Shown here one piece after another: positions 42,310 to 51,908 of a stretch of 64,000 bases of DNA. Each line of letters starts with the position of its first letter. Within the stretch, counting starts at the first letter, position 1. The DNA is from Fictibacillus nanhaiensis. GTDB taxonomy: Bacteria > Bacillota > Bacilli > Bacillales > Fictibacillaceae. The position numbers were made by a program, and so were the translations under genes. Below the pieces are notes generated by a model. It saw only the letters and a program-made list of their open reading frames with translations, was not told the DNA's origin and ran no database searches. The stretch lies in NCBI GenBank assembly GCA_016401345.1, contig JAEACG010000005.1, positions 124,001 through 188,000 of the forward strand. The letters are read 5' to 3'.

Positions 42310-43617
42310 TTATTTAATTCTAATTTTTTCGTTACCTTTGATCCACTCTGGATAAAAACTTAAGTCAATAGTTAGAGGATTTTGTGAGCGATCTATTGGA
42401 GGCAGCTCTATTCCTAGGCGGGTTGTGCCTTTTTCTTCTTCAGTACCCATGGACTGTGAGCTCACTTCAATTTCTTTACCTTGTGCATCAGTTATTGTGC
42501 TAAAGATCGCCGAACGGAAAGGTTTTTTCGTATGCAGATCAAAGACGAGCTGACCATCTTCTTTTCTTAGATTTCTTAACTTGTTTCCATTAGGCTGTTT
42601 TAGAATCTTCATTTTTTCTGTATCCACCACAATGACTGCATTCTCTTTATCTATAGCTTGAGCACTATTTAAGACCAGATACAATTCTTTTGGTTCTTTA
42701 AAATAGTTACTTTGCAAATAAACTTCTCGCTCAGTGTCTTTATCACCTGACCCTGTTATACCATTTGCTATATTACCCCACACTTCATTATTTTCATCAA
42801 CTAATCGTAGGTCATCAAGCTGCAGGATGTATTTTTCATTTTCATCGTTCATCTTTAATTTCACAACAGCTCGTAATGGATAAATGGTTACCTTCTCAAT
42901 ATTGATTTTTTGACCTTCTAAGTCCATCGTTTGTTGGACTGCATATTCTTTTTTCTTCTTAAATTCATTAAGTTTTAAATTGATTGTAAAATTCATATCC
43001 TTTATTTTGAGATCTACGATATATTCTTTTGCTTCAATAGGAACTTCAAAGAAATATTCAATTTCGCCGCTAAACTTAGTCTCGCCTTTATCTGATGAAT
43101 GGGCATCACCGAATGAATTATATGCCTCATCCAATGCCGTACCGTCTTTCGCTCTGATCTTTACATCATCAAACATAACCTCTTTTAATACTTCTTTGGA
43201 TTCAATCGAATAAAAAAGCACCATGCCCATCTCATCAGCAATCGTTCCATCAATGGTAACTTTCAACCCATCTTTTTCATCTGATACGCCTTGTTTTTGA
43301 TAATATTTTTTCTCAACAGCTGCCATTCTTCCTTTATCATCACGGATCATACTCACTATTTTTTCCATGCCTGGTATTTCAGAAATGTAATTAGCTAAAG
43401 CCGGTGAAATCTTAATAGAAGAAAATAATCCAATGAGTAAAAGAGCTGCCGCTATAAAACCAAAAGCACTTCTCTTCTTAATTCTAGATTTTCGTTCTTC
43501 TGTTTTTGCCTTCTGAAATCCACTTAATATCGCCTGATCAATTGAATCTAGTGAAATCGGTATATTTTCATATTCTTTCTTCAAATCGTTTAGTTGTGCT
43601 TTCTCTCTTTCAAACAT
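42310..43617 (-). CDS. Membrane anti-sigma-like protein (DUF4179/DUF5643)
   Basis: With the ATG at 43615-43617 (AAAGGAGG eight bases upstream) the protein has 435 residues: a short cytoplasmic N-terminus (about 1-45), one membrane helix (about 48-66, FGFIAAALLLIGLFSS), and a large extracellular beta-rich part typical of DUF4179 followed by DUF5643. It overlaps the sigma factor gene by eight bases, so it is almost certainly its cognate anti-sigma factor, sequestering it until an envelope signal acts. The N-terminus is short for a zinc-type anti-sigma domain and shows no HxxxCxxC. Confidence 0.82.
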   Translation of the reverse strand: MFEREKAQLNDLKKEYENIPISLDSIDQAILSGFQKAKTEERKSRIKKRSAFGFIAAALLLIGLFSSIKISPALANYISEIPGMEKIVSMIRDDKGRMAAVEKKYYQKQGVSDEKDGLKVTIDGTIADEMGMVLFYSIESKEVLKEVMFDDVKIRAKDGTALDEAYNSFGDAHSSDKGETKFSGEIEYFFEVPIEAKEYIVDLKIKDMNFTINLKLNEFKKKKEYAVQQTMDLEGQKINIEKVTIYPLRAVVKLKMNDENEKYILQLDDLRLVDENNEVWGNIANGITGSGDKDTEREVYLQSNYFKEPKELYLVLNSAQAIDKENAVIVVDTEKMKILKQPNGNKLRNLRKEDGQLVFDLHTKKPFRSAIFSTITDAQGKEIEVSSQSMGTEEEKGTTRLGIELPPIDRSQNPLTIDLSFYPEWIKGNEKIRIK

Positions 43618-44131
43618 GTAGATTACCTCCTTTCTCATCTAGCTTTTCTCTTAATGCTCGTAATGCCTTATTCAGCCACGTTTTAACTGTACCTTCTGGA
43701 CACTGCATCATGATCGCTATATCTTTAATCTTTACGTCATTAAAATATTTCAAGGTAAGGATTTCGCGTGACCTGTCGTCTAAATCTAACATCGCGTCCT
43801 TCAGCTCTAATTGTGTATGGTCCTCTGAAACACCTAACGAATTCAACATTTCGTCATTCATGAAGACTCGCTTTTTTAGTTTCAACTGATCATTACAATA
43901 GTTGATCATAATTCGAATCAGCCACGTTTTAAAATAGAACTCGTTCTTTAACTTTTTTATGTTTTTGTAAGCACGGTACGTAACTTCTTGAATTGCCTCG
44001 AGTGCTTCTTCTTCATTACGCAAAAAAGATAGAGCTGTCTTATATAAATCGACTTTATACGTTTGAATCAATTTCAAAAACGCCTCGTCGTTTCCTTTTA
44101 TCGCTTCCTTCACTAGCTGTTCTGTCTCCAA
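43610..44131 (-). CDS. ECF-type RNA polymerase sigma factor
   Basis: The 173-residue protein has region 2 (about 10-75, with ALEAIQEVTYRAYKNIKKL) and region 4 (about 110-165, MQCPEGTVKTWLNKALRALREKL) of group IV sigma factors, with no region 3. TTG start with AGGAGG seven bases upstream. It is cotranscribed with the membrane anti-sigma-like gene. It probably reads its own promoter (candidate at 44164-44188). Its specificity group cannot be named from the sequence. Confidence 0.9.
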   Translation of the reverse strand: METEQLVKEAIKGNDEAFLKLIQTYKVDLYKTALSFLRNEEEALEAIQEVTYRAYKNIKKLKNEFYFKTWLIRIMINYCNDQLKLKKRVFMNDEMLNSLGVSEDHTQLELKDAMLDLDDRSREILTLKYFNDVKIKDIAIMMQCPEGTVKTWLNKALRALREKLDEKGGNLHV

Positions 44132-44163
44132 ATTCTAGCCTCCTGACCCTTACCTATATATTA

Positions 44164-44188
44164 GACCGTGGAAAGTAAAAAAAGTTTT
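44164..44188 (-). promoter_or_regulatory. Candidate autoregulated ECF promoter
   Basis: On the minus strand AAAAC (44184-44188) and CGGTC (44164-44168) are 15 bp apart with a T-rich spacer, similar to the GAAAC/CGTC layout of ECF promoters, 33-57 bp before the sigma gene. Spacing is slightly short. Confidence 0.4.
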
Positions 44189-44198
44189 ATAAAAAATA

Positions 44199-44232
44199 AA
44201 AAAATCAGCCTTTTTAACAAAGACTGATTTCG
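44199..44232 (-). terminator. Intrinsic terminator after the siderophore permease genes
   Basis: AAATCAGTC / GGCTGATTT stem with 11-base loop and a seven-T tail on the minus strand. Confidence 0.85.
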
Positions 44233-44236
44233 TGAG

Positions 44237-45244
44237 CTATTTTTTTGCAAGCAGGTACATAAAGTAAGGGGCACCAATGATGGTCACAATGATTCCTGCT
44301 GGTATCCCACCGGGGTCTAATACTACTCTTCCGATCGTGTCTGCTGCCAGGAGTAAGATGCCTCCGATTAATGCTGCAACGGGAAGGAAGACTTGGTGTC
44401 TCGGGCCGACTAGTGAGCGTGCTATATGAGGAGCCATCAATCCTACAAAAGCAATTCCTCCACTGACTGCAACAGAGGCTGACGCAAGTGCTACCGAGAT
44501 CATGATCAAAGAAATTCGTTCTCTACTTACATTCACACCTACACCGACAGATACGTTCTCGTGCAAATTCAACGTATTTAATACATTGGATTTAAACATC
44601 GTATAAGGGATAAGCAGCAAGATCCATGGCAGCAATGATAAAACAAACGTCCAATCATCGCCCCAAATCCTTCCTGCCATCCAGTTCGCCATGAACGAAT
44701 AATCTTCCATATCTAGTCTCGTAGATAGTGTCAAAGTTGCTCCATACAAGGCGGCTGCTAAACCTACACCGACTAAGACGAGCCGGGTCGGTTCAACACC
44801 TTCACCTTTGATGTAAGACATGATGTAGATCACAAACGCTGTTAGCATACCGCCAAATAGGGCAAATAACGGCAGTACGTATAAAAAGCTTGTGGTTTCC
44901 ACTGTAAAAAACATGATATACACCACAACCATCAGACCAGCACCAGCATTTATTCCTAAAATACCAGGGTCTGAAAGCGGGTTCTTCGTGATACTTTGGA
45001 GGATGGCACCAGATACAGCGAGCCCCATCCCCGCAAGAATAGCAACGATGATACGAGGTAAGCGGAACTCAAAAAGAATAAGATTCTCTCTCGATGTTCC
45101 TTGCCCCATCATGGTTCGAAATAATTCTGATGGTGTTAATGAAGCAAAACCAGTTGCAACACTTATAATAAAAACGGCTATTAATAAAAAGATCGCCGCA
45201 ATCGTCGTCACTCTTACTCTCTTCATCTGGTGTGCATTCATCAT
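44237..45244 (-). CDS. FecCD-family siderophore ABC permease (second subunit)
   Basis: The 335-residue protein has about nine to ten membrane helices and FecCD motifs: GLAVSGAILQSITKNPLSDPGILGINAGA near residue 75, and GGIAFVGLMAPHIARSLVG near residue 265. It pairs with the permease encoded just upstream, overlapping it by four bases. In B. subtilis the equivalent pair YfiZ/YfhA imports schizokinen and arthrobactin; hydroxamate uptake is therefore likely but not proven. Last gene of the unit, followed by a terminator. Confidence 0.9.
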   Translation of the reverse strand: MMNAHQMKRVRVTTIAAIFLLIAVFIISVATGFASLTPSELFRTMMGQGTSRENLILFEFRLPRIIVAILAGMGLAVSGAILQSITKNPLSDPGILGINAGAGLMVVVYIMFFTVETTSFLYVLPLFALFGGMLTAFVIYIMSYIKGEGVEPTRLVLVGVGLAAALYGATLTLSTRLDMEDYSFMANWMAGRIWGDDWTFVLSLLPWILLLIPYTMFKSNVLNTLNLHENVSVGVGVNVSRERISLIMISVALASASVAVSGGIAFVGLMAPHIARSLVGPRHQVFLPVAALIGGILLLAADTIGRVVLDPGGIPAGIIVTIIGAPYFMYLLAKK

Positions 45245-46284
45245 GATAGTTTTCTCCCTCCCTTTCTTGCAAGGTAGAGGAAGAACGGTACCCCGATCAT
45301 AGCGACTACTGCACCAACTGGTGTTTCATAAGGAGCGTTTACCGTTCGGGCAAACGTATCTGCTAGCACCATGAGCACACTCCCGAATATCGCGGAACAT
45401 GGAATGATCCACCGATAGTCCGTTCCAACTAAGAACCGCACGATATGCGGAACCATAAGACCTACAAATGCAATAGCACCAACGAGTGAAACGGCAGCAC
45501 CCGCTAAGATCAACACCACCGTCATGAGAACGATTTTCGTAAATAGAGTTCGTTGACCAAGGCCGCGTGCTACTTCTTCACCAAAGCTTAATATAGTTAA
45601 CTGCCTTGAGAACATGACAGCTACAATGATTCCAATCAAAACAACAGGTACGATAATTTTCAGCTGTGCCCAGTTTGTGCCTGATACACCACCTGCCGTC
45701 CAAAACGCAAGGTCCTGAGAAAGCTTAAAATATAACGCAATGCCTTCTCCTAAGGAAGAAAGCAGTGCAGAAACCGCTGCACCTGCTAACGTAATCCGGA
45801 TTGGAGTCAATCCACCTCGGCTCATAGAGCCAAGCCCGAATACTAGCATCGCACCTATTCCTGCACCTATAAAAGATAGAATCATCACGGTAAGATAGTT
45901 CGCTCCTGTATTAAAAGCGAACACACAAGCAAGAGCAAGGCTTGCTCCCGCGTTCAAACCAAGTAGACCAGGGTCTGCTAACGGGTTTCTAGTCATCCCT
46001 TGCATGATTGCTCCACTTACAGCAAACGCCGCACCGACGATTGCTGCACCAAGCTCTCTCGGTAATCGTAGACTCATAATGATACGGTCAGCTTCCCTAG
46101 TAGGATCATAGTTGATCACAGCGTTCCAAACTGTCAGAAACTGAATCTTAGCGGCTCCCACAGATATCGCAAGAACGATACTCAACAAAAGAAGTGCGAA
46201 CCCTAGCAATAAAATCGCTGTCCCTACCGCTGGCCTAGAATACACTTTATTCTCTTTTATAAGCTTGGTTTTTGTTTTGAACAT
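45241..46284 (-). CDS. FecCD-family siderophore ABC permease (first subunit)
   Basis: A 347-residue FecCD permease with SGAIMQGMTRNPLADPGLLG and AIAFVGLMVPHIVRFLVG motifs and about nine helices. It is encoded 29 bp after the binding-protein gene and overlaps the second permease, so the two form the heterodimeric channel. AAAGGGACAAACGCT precedes the ATG. Expression is expected to be iron-repressed through the Fur-like site before the binding-protein gene. Confidence 0.9.
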   Translation of the reverse strand: MFKTKTKLIKENKVYSRPAVGTAILLLGFALLLLSIVLAISVGAAKIQFLTVWNAVINYDPTREADRIIMSLRLPRELGAAIVGAAFAVSGAIMQGMTRNPLADPGLLGLNAGASLALACVFAFNTGANYLTVMILSFIGAGIGAMLVFGLGSMSRGGLTPIRITLAGAAVSALLSSLGEGIALYFKLSQDLAFWTAGGVSGTNWAQLKIIVPVVLIGIIVAVMFSRQLTILSFGEEVARGLGQRTLFTKIVLMTVVLILAGAAVSLVGAIAFVGLMVPHIVRFLVGTDYRWIIPCSAIFGSVLMVLADTFARTVNAPYETPVGAVVAMIGVPFFLYLARKGGRKLS

Positions 46285-46313
46285 AGCGTTTGTCCCTTTT
46301 TATAAAGTGCTTA

Positions 46314-47264
46314 TTATTTCTTTTTCGTTAACTCTTCAACGATAATATCTAATTCTTTTTCTAGTGAAATCGGGTCATTGAAATAGAATGACTCTGAATC
46401 AAACTTAATTGCGTTACCGTTCTTCACAGCCGGCAATTCTTTCCACACATCTGACTCCATGAATGAGTTATCTGGATTTCCTGCTCCTGTTCCTACAAAG
46501 ATGTAATCTCCAGCGTATGTTGGGATTACTTCGGTTGAAATGGCTTTCCAGCCTGGGCCAAATACATCTTCTTCTAACTTCTTAGGAGCTTTAAGTTCTA
46601 GCGCTTGATAGATTACTTCTGTACCACGGCCCCAGTTCTTACCGTAAACATACATGTCTTTTCCGTATGCTTCCATAACCATGAACGTCTTGTCTTCACC
46701 AATTGCTGATTTTACTTTTTCACGTGCATCAGCAGCTTTCTTCTTCCACTCTTCTACCCATGATTTTGCTTCTTTTTCTTTATTAACCATCTTTCCGATC
46801 TCTACGTGTTGTTCCATGTAGTCATACTTGTCATACGTCATTGTAACGGTCGGTGCGATTTCTTCGTATTTCTTAATATTTTTGTCATCAGAGTACGTAA
46901 TGATAAGGTCCGGATCTAATTCTAGTAGCTTTTCATAAGAATCAGCAGTTACAACTTCAGCTTTGTCCAATTTGTTTCCGTAGAATTTATTTTGTTTCGG
47001 ATATTCATTTACTGCTACTGGTGTGATGCCTAAGTCTAGTAGGTTACCTGCATACGTTGCAGCCATCATCGCAACACGTTTCGGTTCAGCTGGCACTTCA
47101 ATCTCTTTACCTTTTTCGTCTTTATAGATTCTCGTTTCTTTTTTCGACGATTCCTTCTCACCAGTGCTTGCGCCTTCTTCTGATTTATTTCCGCATGCCG
47201 CTAGTACAAACACTAAAAGTAATGTCATAAAGCTAACGAGTAATTGTTTTGATGTTCTTTTCAT
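46314..47264 (-). CDS. Iron-siderophore binding lipoprotein
   Basis: The 316-residue precursor has a lipoprotein signal (KRTSKQLLVSFMTLLLVFVLAACG; lipobox LAAC with Cys near residue 24), a short Gly/Ser/Glu linker, and a type III periplasmic-binding fold starting RIYKDEKGKEIEVPAEPKRVA. It captures ferric siderophore outside the membrane and hands it to the FecCD pair. YfiY of B. subtilis is the closest model. GGGGG precedes the ATG, and a Fur-like site (47290-47304) lies 26 bp upstream. Confidence 0.92.
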   Translation of the reverse strand: MKRTSKQLLVSFMTLLLVFVLAACGNKSEEGASTGEKESSKKETRIYKDEKGKEIEVPAEPKRVAMMAATYAGNLLDLGITPVAVNEYPKQNKFYGNKLDKAEVVTADSYEKLLELDPDLIITYSDDKNIKKYEEIAPTVTMTYDKYDYMEQHVEIGKMVNKEKEAKSWVEEWKKKAADAREKVKSAIGEDKTFMVMEAYGKDMYVYGKNWGRGTEVIYQALELKAPKKLEEDVFGPGWKAISTEVIPTYAGDYIFVGTGAGNPDNSFMESDVWKELPAVKNGNAIKFDSESFYFNDPISLEKELDIIVEELTKKK

Positions 47265-47289
47265 TTTGTTATCCCCCTATATTTGACAA

Positions 47290-47304
47290 TAAAAATCATT
47301 CTCA
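47290..47304 (-). promoter_or_regulatory. Fur box before the siderophore-binding lipoprotein gene
   Basis: Minus-strand TGAGAATGATTTTTA matches the 7-1-7 Fur consensus TGATAATNATTATCA at most positions, directly upstream of the lipoprotein gene. Confidence 0.65.
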
Positions 47305-47314
47305 ATTATCTGTA

Positions 47315-47337
47315 AAAAAGAAAGGCGAATTTACGCC
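47315..47337 (-). terminator. Terminator between the siderophore ATPase and lipoprotein genes
   Basis: TTGGCG-TAAATT-CGCC with a T-rich tail (TTTCTTTTTT) overlaps the ATPase stop codon, splitting the locus into two transcripts. Confidence 0.65.
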
Positions 47338-48143
47338 AAGTTCTCAACTAACTTTACATTCTTAATTAGATCATACGTAAGACAAACAGGTTTTCTCGTC
47401 CTCGGGTCAACACCGATCTCTGCATCAATATGAAATACATTGCGTAGGACCGTACGTGTCATTACCTCTTCAGCCGTACCCTCTTTTAAGATGGATCCGT
47501 CTTTCATCGCGACCATATGGTGAGCAAAGCGAGCCGCATGGTTTAAATCATGAATGACCATTACGATCGTTCTCTTCTCATCCCGGTTCAACTGGTATAA
47601 CAACTCTAGGACTTCCAATTGATGAGACAGATCTAAGTATGTAGTCGGTTCATCCAACAAGATAATATCCGTTTCTTGAGCCAATGCCATCGCGATCCAT
47701 ACCCGCTGGCGTTGCCCACCTGAAAGCGCATCTACAGAACGATCTTTGAACTCAAGGACACCTGTAACGTCTAATGCCCAATCTATTACTTCAAAATCTT
47801 TTTTCGTAAGCTTTCCGAAGCCTTTTTGATAAGGAAATCTTCCGTAAGAAACAAGTTCACCGACCGTAAGTCCTTCTGGTGAATCTGGTGACTGAGGAAG
47901 AATCGCCATCTTTTGAGCAATCTTTTTCGTAGATTCTTTGCTGACGGCTTTACCATCTAGATAAACCACACCGGATTTAGGATTTAGAATGCGCGACAAT
48001 GTTTTTAGAACCGTTGACTTCCCACACCCGTTAGGTCCAATGATTGTCGTGATCTTACCGTCTGGAATGGAAATGTTAAGATCTTTAACGATGTCTCGTT
48101 CACCATATGAGATTTGCAAATGCTCAGCATACAGTCTAGACAC
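47331..48143 (-). CDS. Siderophore ABC importer ATPase (YusV/FecE-like)
   Basis: The 270-residue ATPase has Walker A GPNGCGKST, signature ALSGGQRQRVW, Walker B IILLDEPTTYLDL and H-loop VIHDLNHA, the FecE/FhuC class. The GTG start has AGGAGG upstream. In B. subtilis a single ATPase, YusV, energises several siderophore permeases; here it sits beside one of them but in its own Fur-controlled transcript, so it may also serve others. The near-perfect Fur box at 48202-48216 indicates iron repression. Confidence 0.92.
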   Translation of the reverse strand: MSRLYAEHLQISYGERDIVKDLNISIPDGKITTIIGPNGCGKSTVLKTLSRILNPKSGVVYLDGKAVSKESTKKIAQKMAILPQSPDSPEGLTVGELVSYGRFPYQKGFGKLTKKDFEVIDWALDVTGVLEFKDRSVDALSGGQRQRVWIAMALAQETDIILLDEPTTYLDLSHQLEVLELLYQLNRDEKRTIVMVIHDLNHAARFAHHMVAMKDGSILKEGTAEEVMTRTVLRNVFHIDAEIGVDPRTRKPVCLTYDLIKNVKLVENLA

Positions 48144-48201
48144 TTTATTCGACCTCCTCTATAACAGTAATTTGAAATATATTTAAAACATTGAACTTAA
48201 T

Positions 48202-48216
48202 TGAAAATGATTATCA
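48202..48216 (-). promoter_or_regulatory. Fur box before the siderophore ATPase gene
   Basis: Minus-strand TGATAATCATTTTCA matches the 7-1-7 Fur consensus at 14 of 15 positions, 59 bp before the GTG start. Confidence 0.85.
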
Positions 48217-48276
48217 ATCTCGTTACTCATTTTATTGGATATCGATGAGTGTGTCAACGGGAATTTTATTTTAATA

Positions 48277-48311
48277 AAAAAATCAGCCCTTTGTCTTTCA
48301 AGGCTGATCTC
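48277..48311 (-). terminator. Intrinsic terminator after the L,D-transpeptidase gene
   Basis: ATCAGCC / GGGCTGAT stem with a 12-base loop and T run on the minus strand. Confidence 0.85.
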
Positions 48312-48317
48312 CCATTA

Positions 48318-49064
48318 TTAAAACATCCCGAGCGCTTTCTTTGTCGCTGGACCTACTACACCATCAACTGTGAGCTTCTTAGCTTTTTGAAATTTACGAA
48401 CGGCAGCATCAGTGTTGGCGCCAAATATACCGTCGATTCCTTTTGAGCTGTACCCTAGATTCGTAAGCCTACGTTGAAGCTCCATGACTTCAGCTCCACG
48501 GCTACCCTTTTTCAGATTAACGACTGAGAATACAGGCACCGTCGAACTGTTTGTTACCTTGTATCCATTCGCTGCTGCAAGAGCAGGGAATGATTTACCT
48601 GAAGTTGTGATCACAACAGGGGTATTAACCGAAATCCTAGCATATAACCACTGCACCTCGTTGTTGTACATACGGATACAGCCTGCACTTACATACTTAC
48701 CTATGGAACTTGCATTATTGTTTCCATGGATGGCATACGTTGTGCCCCATGTTCCGTTTGCGTTTAAGCCTAACCATCTGTTTCCTAAGGGATTGCGCGG
48801 ATCTCCACCTGGGATATTACCTGTATAATAAGGCCGATTTGTGATCTTGTTTACAATTTTAAACTTACCTTCTGGTGTGTAAGATGGCAGTTTACCTGTA
48901 GCCACTTTGAAAACCTTCGATAATTTATTATTTTCAAAATACGCTAACTGGTTTGTCGATTTGTTTATGACGATAAATGATGAAGCTGCTGCCTTTGCTG
49001 GTTGAACGAGTAAGAACATGAAACCAAACATCAGTAATGCAATTAGTATCTTTTTCGTTTTCAT
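48318..49064 (-). CDS. Secreted L,D-transpeptidase with C-terminal peptidoglycan-binding domain
   Basis: The 248-residue precursor has a signal peptide (cleavage after VQPAKA-A, near residue 26), a YkuD domain (about 28-155) with the catalytic motif HGNNNASSIGKYVSAGCIRM (His and Cys), and a PG_binding_1 domain (about 180-246, GSRGAEVMELQRRLTNLGY). It makes 3-3 cross-links or attaches proteins to the wall. The LysM version in B. subtilis YkuD has its binding domain at the other end, so this is a different architecture. AGGAG precedes the ATG. Confidence 0.92.
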   Translation of the reverse strand: MKTKKILIALLMFGFMFLLVQPAKAAASSFIVINKSTNQLAYFENNKLSKVFKVATGKLPSYTPEGKFKIVNKITNRPYYTGNIPGGDPRNPLGNRWLGLNANGTWGTTYAIHGNNNASSIGKYVSAGCIRMYNNEVQWLYARISVNTPVVITTSGKSFPALAAANGYKVTNSSTVPVFSVVNLKKGSRGAEVMELQRRLTNLGYSSKGIDGIFGANTDAAVRKFQKAKKLTVDGVVGPATKKALGMF

Positions 49065-49241
49065 TCCTTCTCTCCTATTCTTTATTGAAATAACAAATCC
49101 TCATATTCTATGCGAGGGTATAGGAGATGCATTACTACTTTTGTTAAAAATTTAATCAAAAAAACATGAATAATAAGCTTGCACGATGAATAGACTGGTA
49201 GGTTATATTTGTCTTATACATATGAACAGAAAGAAGATGGA

Positions 49242-49778
49242 ATGATGCGAAATGTTATGTTAAAGAACACTCATAGAGTAGAAATTCGCGAAGCTGTAAG
49301 TGATGATGCAGTGAACATCATCGATTTTTATAATGTGGTTGGCGGTGAAAGTGATTTTTTATCCTTTGGAGCTGGTGAATTCAAACGAGAAATAGAAGAT
49401 TATAGTAATTACATTGTCTCTGTCTCAAATGAATCGAACTCGATCATGCTGCTTGCGACAATCGGTTCAGAGATTATTGCAATTGCAACCATTAACTCAT
49501 CTCAGAAGGAAAGAACCAAACATGTTGGAACTTTGGGGATTGTTGTTTCTAAAAACTATGCGGGGTTGGGTTTAGGCAAAGCATTGATGAATGAACTTAT
49601 AGAGTGGGCAAGACAAAATGGAATCACTCGAAAGATTAGTCTCGTAACAAACGAGCATAATACGAAGGCAATCGACCTTTATAAAAAGTTCGGTTTTGAC
49701 GAGGAAGGTTTGCTGAAGCAAGATAACTTTATTAATGGAACCTATCAGAACACGGTAATGATGGGGTTGATTTTATAG
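49242..49778 (+). CDS. GNAT-family N-acetyltransferase
   Basis: From the ATG at 49242 the protein has 178 residues (an adjacent ATG at 49245 is possible; an upstream TTG frame to 49209 lacks a ribosome site). It has the GNAT core with the acetyl-CoA loop VVSKNYAGLGLGKALMNELI near residue 115 and the NEHNTKAIDLYKKFGF C-terminal motif typical of RimI/PhnO-like enzymes. Acceptor unknown. It is a single-gene unit ended by a strong terminator and convergent with yaaN. Confidence 0.85.
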   Translation: MMRNVMLKNTHRVEIREAVSDDAVNIIDFYNVVGGESDFLSFGAGEFKREIEDYSNYIVSVSNESNSIMLLATIGSEIIAIATINSSQKERTKHVGTLGIVVSKNYAGLGLGKALMNELIEWARQNGITRKISLVTNEHNTKAIDLYKKFGFDEEGLLKQDNFINGTYQNTVMMGLIL

Positions 49779-49780
49779 TA

Positions 49781-49812
49781 AAAGGTACCTGCATTTAAAC
49801 AGGTACCTTCTT
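49781..49812. terminator. Bidirectional terminator between the GNAT gene and yaaN
   Basis: AAAGGTACCTG / CAGGTACCTT stem with 7-base loop; T-rich on the plus side and an A/T flank on the other. Confidence 0.88.
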
Positions 49813-49816
49813 TTGT

Positions 49817-50989
49817 TTATTCACCTTTAATCTCAAGCAGCTTCTGCCTTAAACCGATTTCCATCGTAGCCAGCTCTTCTTCTGCAAGACGTCGCTTTAC
49901 TCGTCCCTCTTCTTGAATACGGAGTGTCTCTTCCAATGTTGAAAGAAGATTCTCCTGCGTTTTCTTTAGCGTTTCAATATCAATCAAACCGCGTTCGTTT
50001 TCTTTTGCAGTTTCGATCGTATTCGTTTTTAGCATCTCAGCATTTTTTAGTAAAAGCTCGTTCGTCGTTTTGGAAACTTGTTTTTGAGCTTCTACCGCAT
50101 TACGCTGTCTGATTAACGTTAATGCAATAGCGACTTGGTTCTTCCATAATGGAATAGCTGTCATGATGGACGACTGAATTTTTTCTACCAGCGCTTGGTT
50201 CGTGTTTTGAATAAGGCGAATTTGTGGTGCACTCTGAATCGTAATCTCACGACTTAGTTTTAAGTCATGTACACGTTTATCGAGTCGATCGGCAAACTGA
50301 ACCATATCATTTACTTCTTGAAACTTCATCTGATCGTTCGTCTGTTCAGCTACTCTTCTCATCTCAGGTATCGTAACCTGGTTTAGCTCATCCAGCTTGA
50401 GTTCTCCCGCTGCTATATATACGTTCAACGCTTGAAAGTACTCTTTGTTGTTTTCGTACAATTTTTCAAGCATGACGATATCGGACATAAGAACATTCTT
50501 GCTGCCGTCTAGCTTTACCGAAATACGATCAATCTGAGCCCCTGTTTTTTGATATTTTGATAGGACCTCCTGAACAGAGCCCGAGATCTTTCCGAACATG
50601 CGGCCGATCAATGTAGGTTTGTTGGACTTTAATTCTTCAGGATTGACATCTTGAAGCTTTCTCATCAAATCTCCAATGATCTCACCGATTTGCCCTGTGT
50701 CTTTCTTTTTCACATGATCGAGCATCGTGTTCGAAAAAGAATGAAGCTTTGCCTGTGCAGGTGCCCCGTACGTGATCATCGTCTGGTGATTCGTCGGATC
50801 AATCTGTTTCGCCAGCTGATACGCTTTTTCTTTATTTTCTTCTGGCAGAACATCGATTAATCGTACCTGCTTGTTGTCACTAGAAGGCACAGCAGATTCT
50901 TGCTGTTCGCCAAAAGGGTTCGCCAACAAATCATCCATTAGATTTGTCGGTTCATCTGAATGGTTAAGTGGTGCATTATTTTCTTTCAT
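49817..50989 (-). CDS. yaaN: TelA-family protein YaaN (toxic anion resistance)
   Basis: The 390-residue soluble, coiled-coil-rich protein matches the TelA family in length and in motifs such as [20 protein letters not shown] and [14 protein letters not shown] near residue 280. Members are linked to tellurite and antibiotic tolerance; the mechanism is unclear. It overlaps xpaC by 14 bases, the same pairing as xpaC-yaaN in B. subtilis, and AGGAG precedes its ATG. Confidence 0.9.
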   Translation of the reverse strand: MKENNAPLNHSDEPTNLMDDLLANPFGEQQESAVPSSDNKQVRLIDVLPEENKEKAYQLAKQIDPTNHQTMITYGAPAQAKLHSFSNTMLDHVKKKDTGQIGEIIGDLMRKLQDVNPEELKSNKPTLIGRMFGKISGSVQEVLSKYQKTGAQIDRISVKLDGSKNVLMSDIVMLEKLYENNKEYFQALNVYIAAGELKLDELNQVTIPEMRRVAEQTNDQMKFQEVNDMVQFADRLDKRVHDLKLSREITIQSAPQIRLIQNTNQALVEKIQSSIMTAIPLWKNQVAIALTLIRQRNAVEAQKQVSKTTNELLLKNAEMLKTNTIETAKENERGLIDIETLKKTQENLLSTLEETLRIQEEGRVKRRLAEEELATMEIGLRQKLLEIKGE

Positions 50990-51641
50990 TTATATCTCCT
51001 GCCTTTTTTATGGATTGGGAGTCATTTTGAGATTTAATTGAGTACTTCGCTACATCGATCTCATAATGTAGGTCATCTATATCATTTGACAATACTTGGT
51101 ATAAATCCTTTTCGATCTGAACGATCAGTTCGTCTAGAGTTCTTCTCGTTTCTACTAATGAATGTGTCAATTCCCTCGATTTTCTTGGCTGTGAGGATAG
51201 AAACATATATTTTTCGGTGAGCTCTACGGCTGAATCCAAATGAGAAAAATAGAACTGTTCTGCTTGATAAAAACGTCTTGGCTCTTTTTGGGTTAAACTC
51301 TGGATCTTTCTAACTACACGTACAAGATCCGCTCTTTGTTTTAAAGTTGGCAGGTCACGGACTGAAAACATTGCTTTTTGTAGTCTGTAAATTTTAGGTT
51401 TTGCTTCATCTAAATTTTTTCTGATGTATTTATACTCTCTTCTAGATAAGTGATGTTCACTTAGAAATCTCTGTTTTTGAAGAAGTCCTGTTGCTGTGTA
51501 TGCGGCAGCTCCTCCGGCTACTGCGATTCCTGACGACAAAAGGTAGGTCTGGTCATACCCGATAATACTTGCCAGCCATACTCCTACTGAAGCTGGGATA
51601 GCAACAAACATGCGGATAAAAAAAGCTAAAAATCCGTTCAT
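50976..51641 (-). CDS. xpaC: XpaC-family membrane protein
   Basis: The 221-residue protein has two N-terminal membrane helices (about 5-55) and a helical cytoplasmic part with [18 protein letters not shown]. It is named for activity on 5-bromo-4-chloroindolyl phosphate, which is not a proven role. First gene of the xpaC-yaaN operon, with AGGAG upstream of the ATG. It probably anchors or works with YaaN at the membrane; this is inferred from the conserved pairing. Confidence 0.88.
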   Translation of the reverse strand: MNGFLAFFIRMFVAIPASVGVWLASIIGYDQTYLLSSGIAVAGGAAAYTATGLLQKQRFLSEHHLSRREYKYIRKNLDEAKPKIYRLQKAMFSVRDLPTLKQRADLVRVVRKIQSLTQKEPRRFYQAEQFYFSHLDSAVELTEKYMFLSSQPRKSRELTHSLVETRRTLDELIVQIEKDLYQVLSNDIDDLHYEIDVAKYSIKSQNDSQSIKKAGDINERK

Positions 51642-51859
51642 TGTAATCGACTCCTGACATAAACTCTTTACTATTCATACGGATGTAACGGTTTCTGAGT
51701 TTCGTTTAAATAAAAAAAGTTCATCTATACTATGTTTCTATTATTACCTTATCGAAACCTTCCTAAAATCACCATGGCTTTAAGAAGTAATGTGTTCTAG
51801 GACTTGAGGCGTATATATAAAAACTCATAATGGAGCTGACTATTCAAATTTAGGATATA

Positions 51860-51908
51860 AACAAAACAAAGACGCTGAATATGCATACATCACATAAACA
51901 GCGCCTTT
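51860..51908 (-). terminator. Strand-specific terminator of the candidate non-coding RNA
   Basis: On the minus strand AAAGGCGCTG pairs with CAGCGTCTTT over all ten positions (one G-U), followed by TTTGTTTTGTTT. On the plus strand the same position is an A-C mismatch and there is no T tail, so it is built for a minus-strand transcript arriving from 52 kb. Confidence 0.65.
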
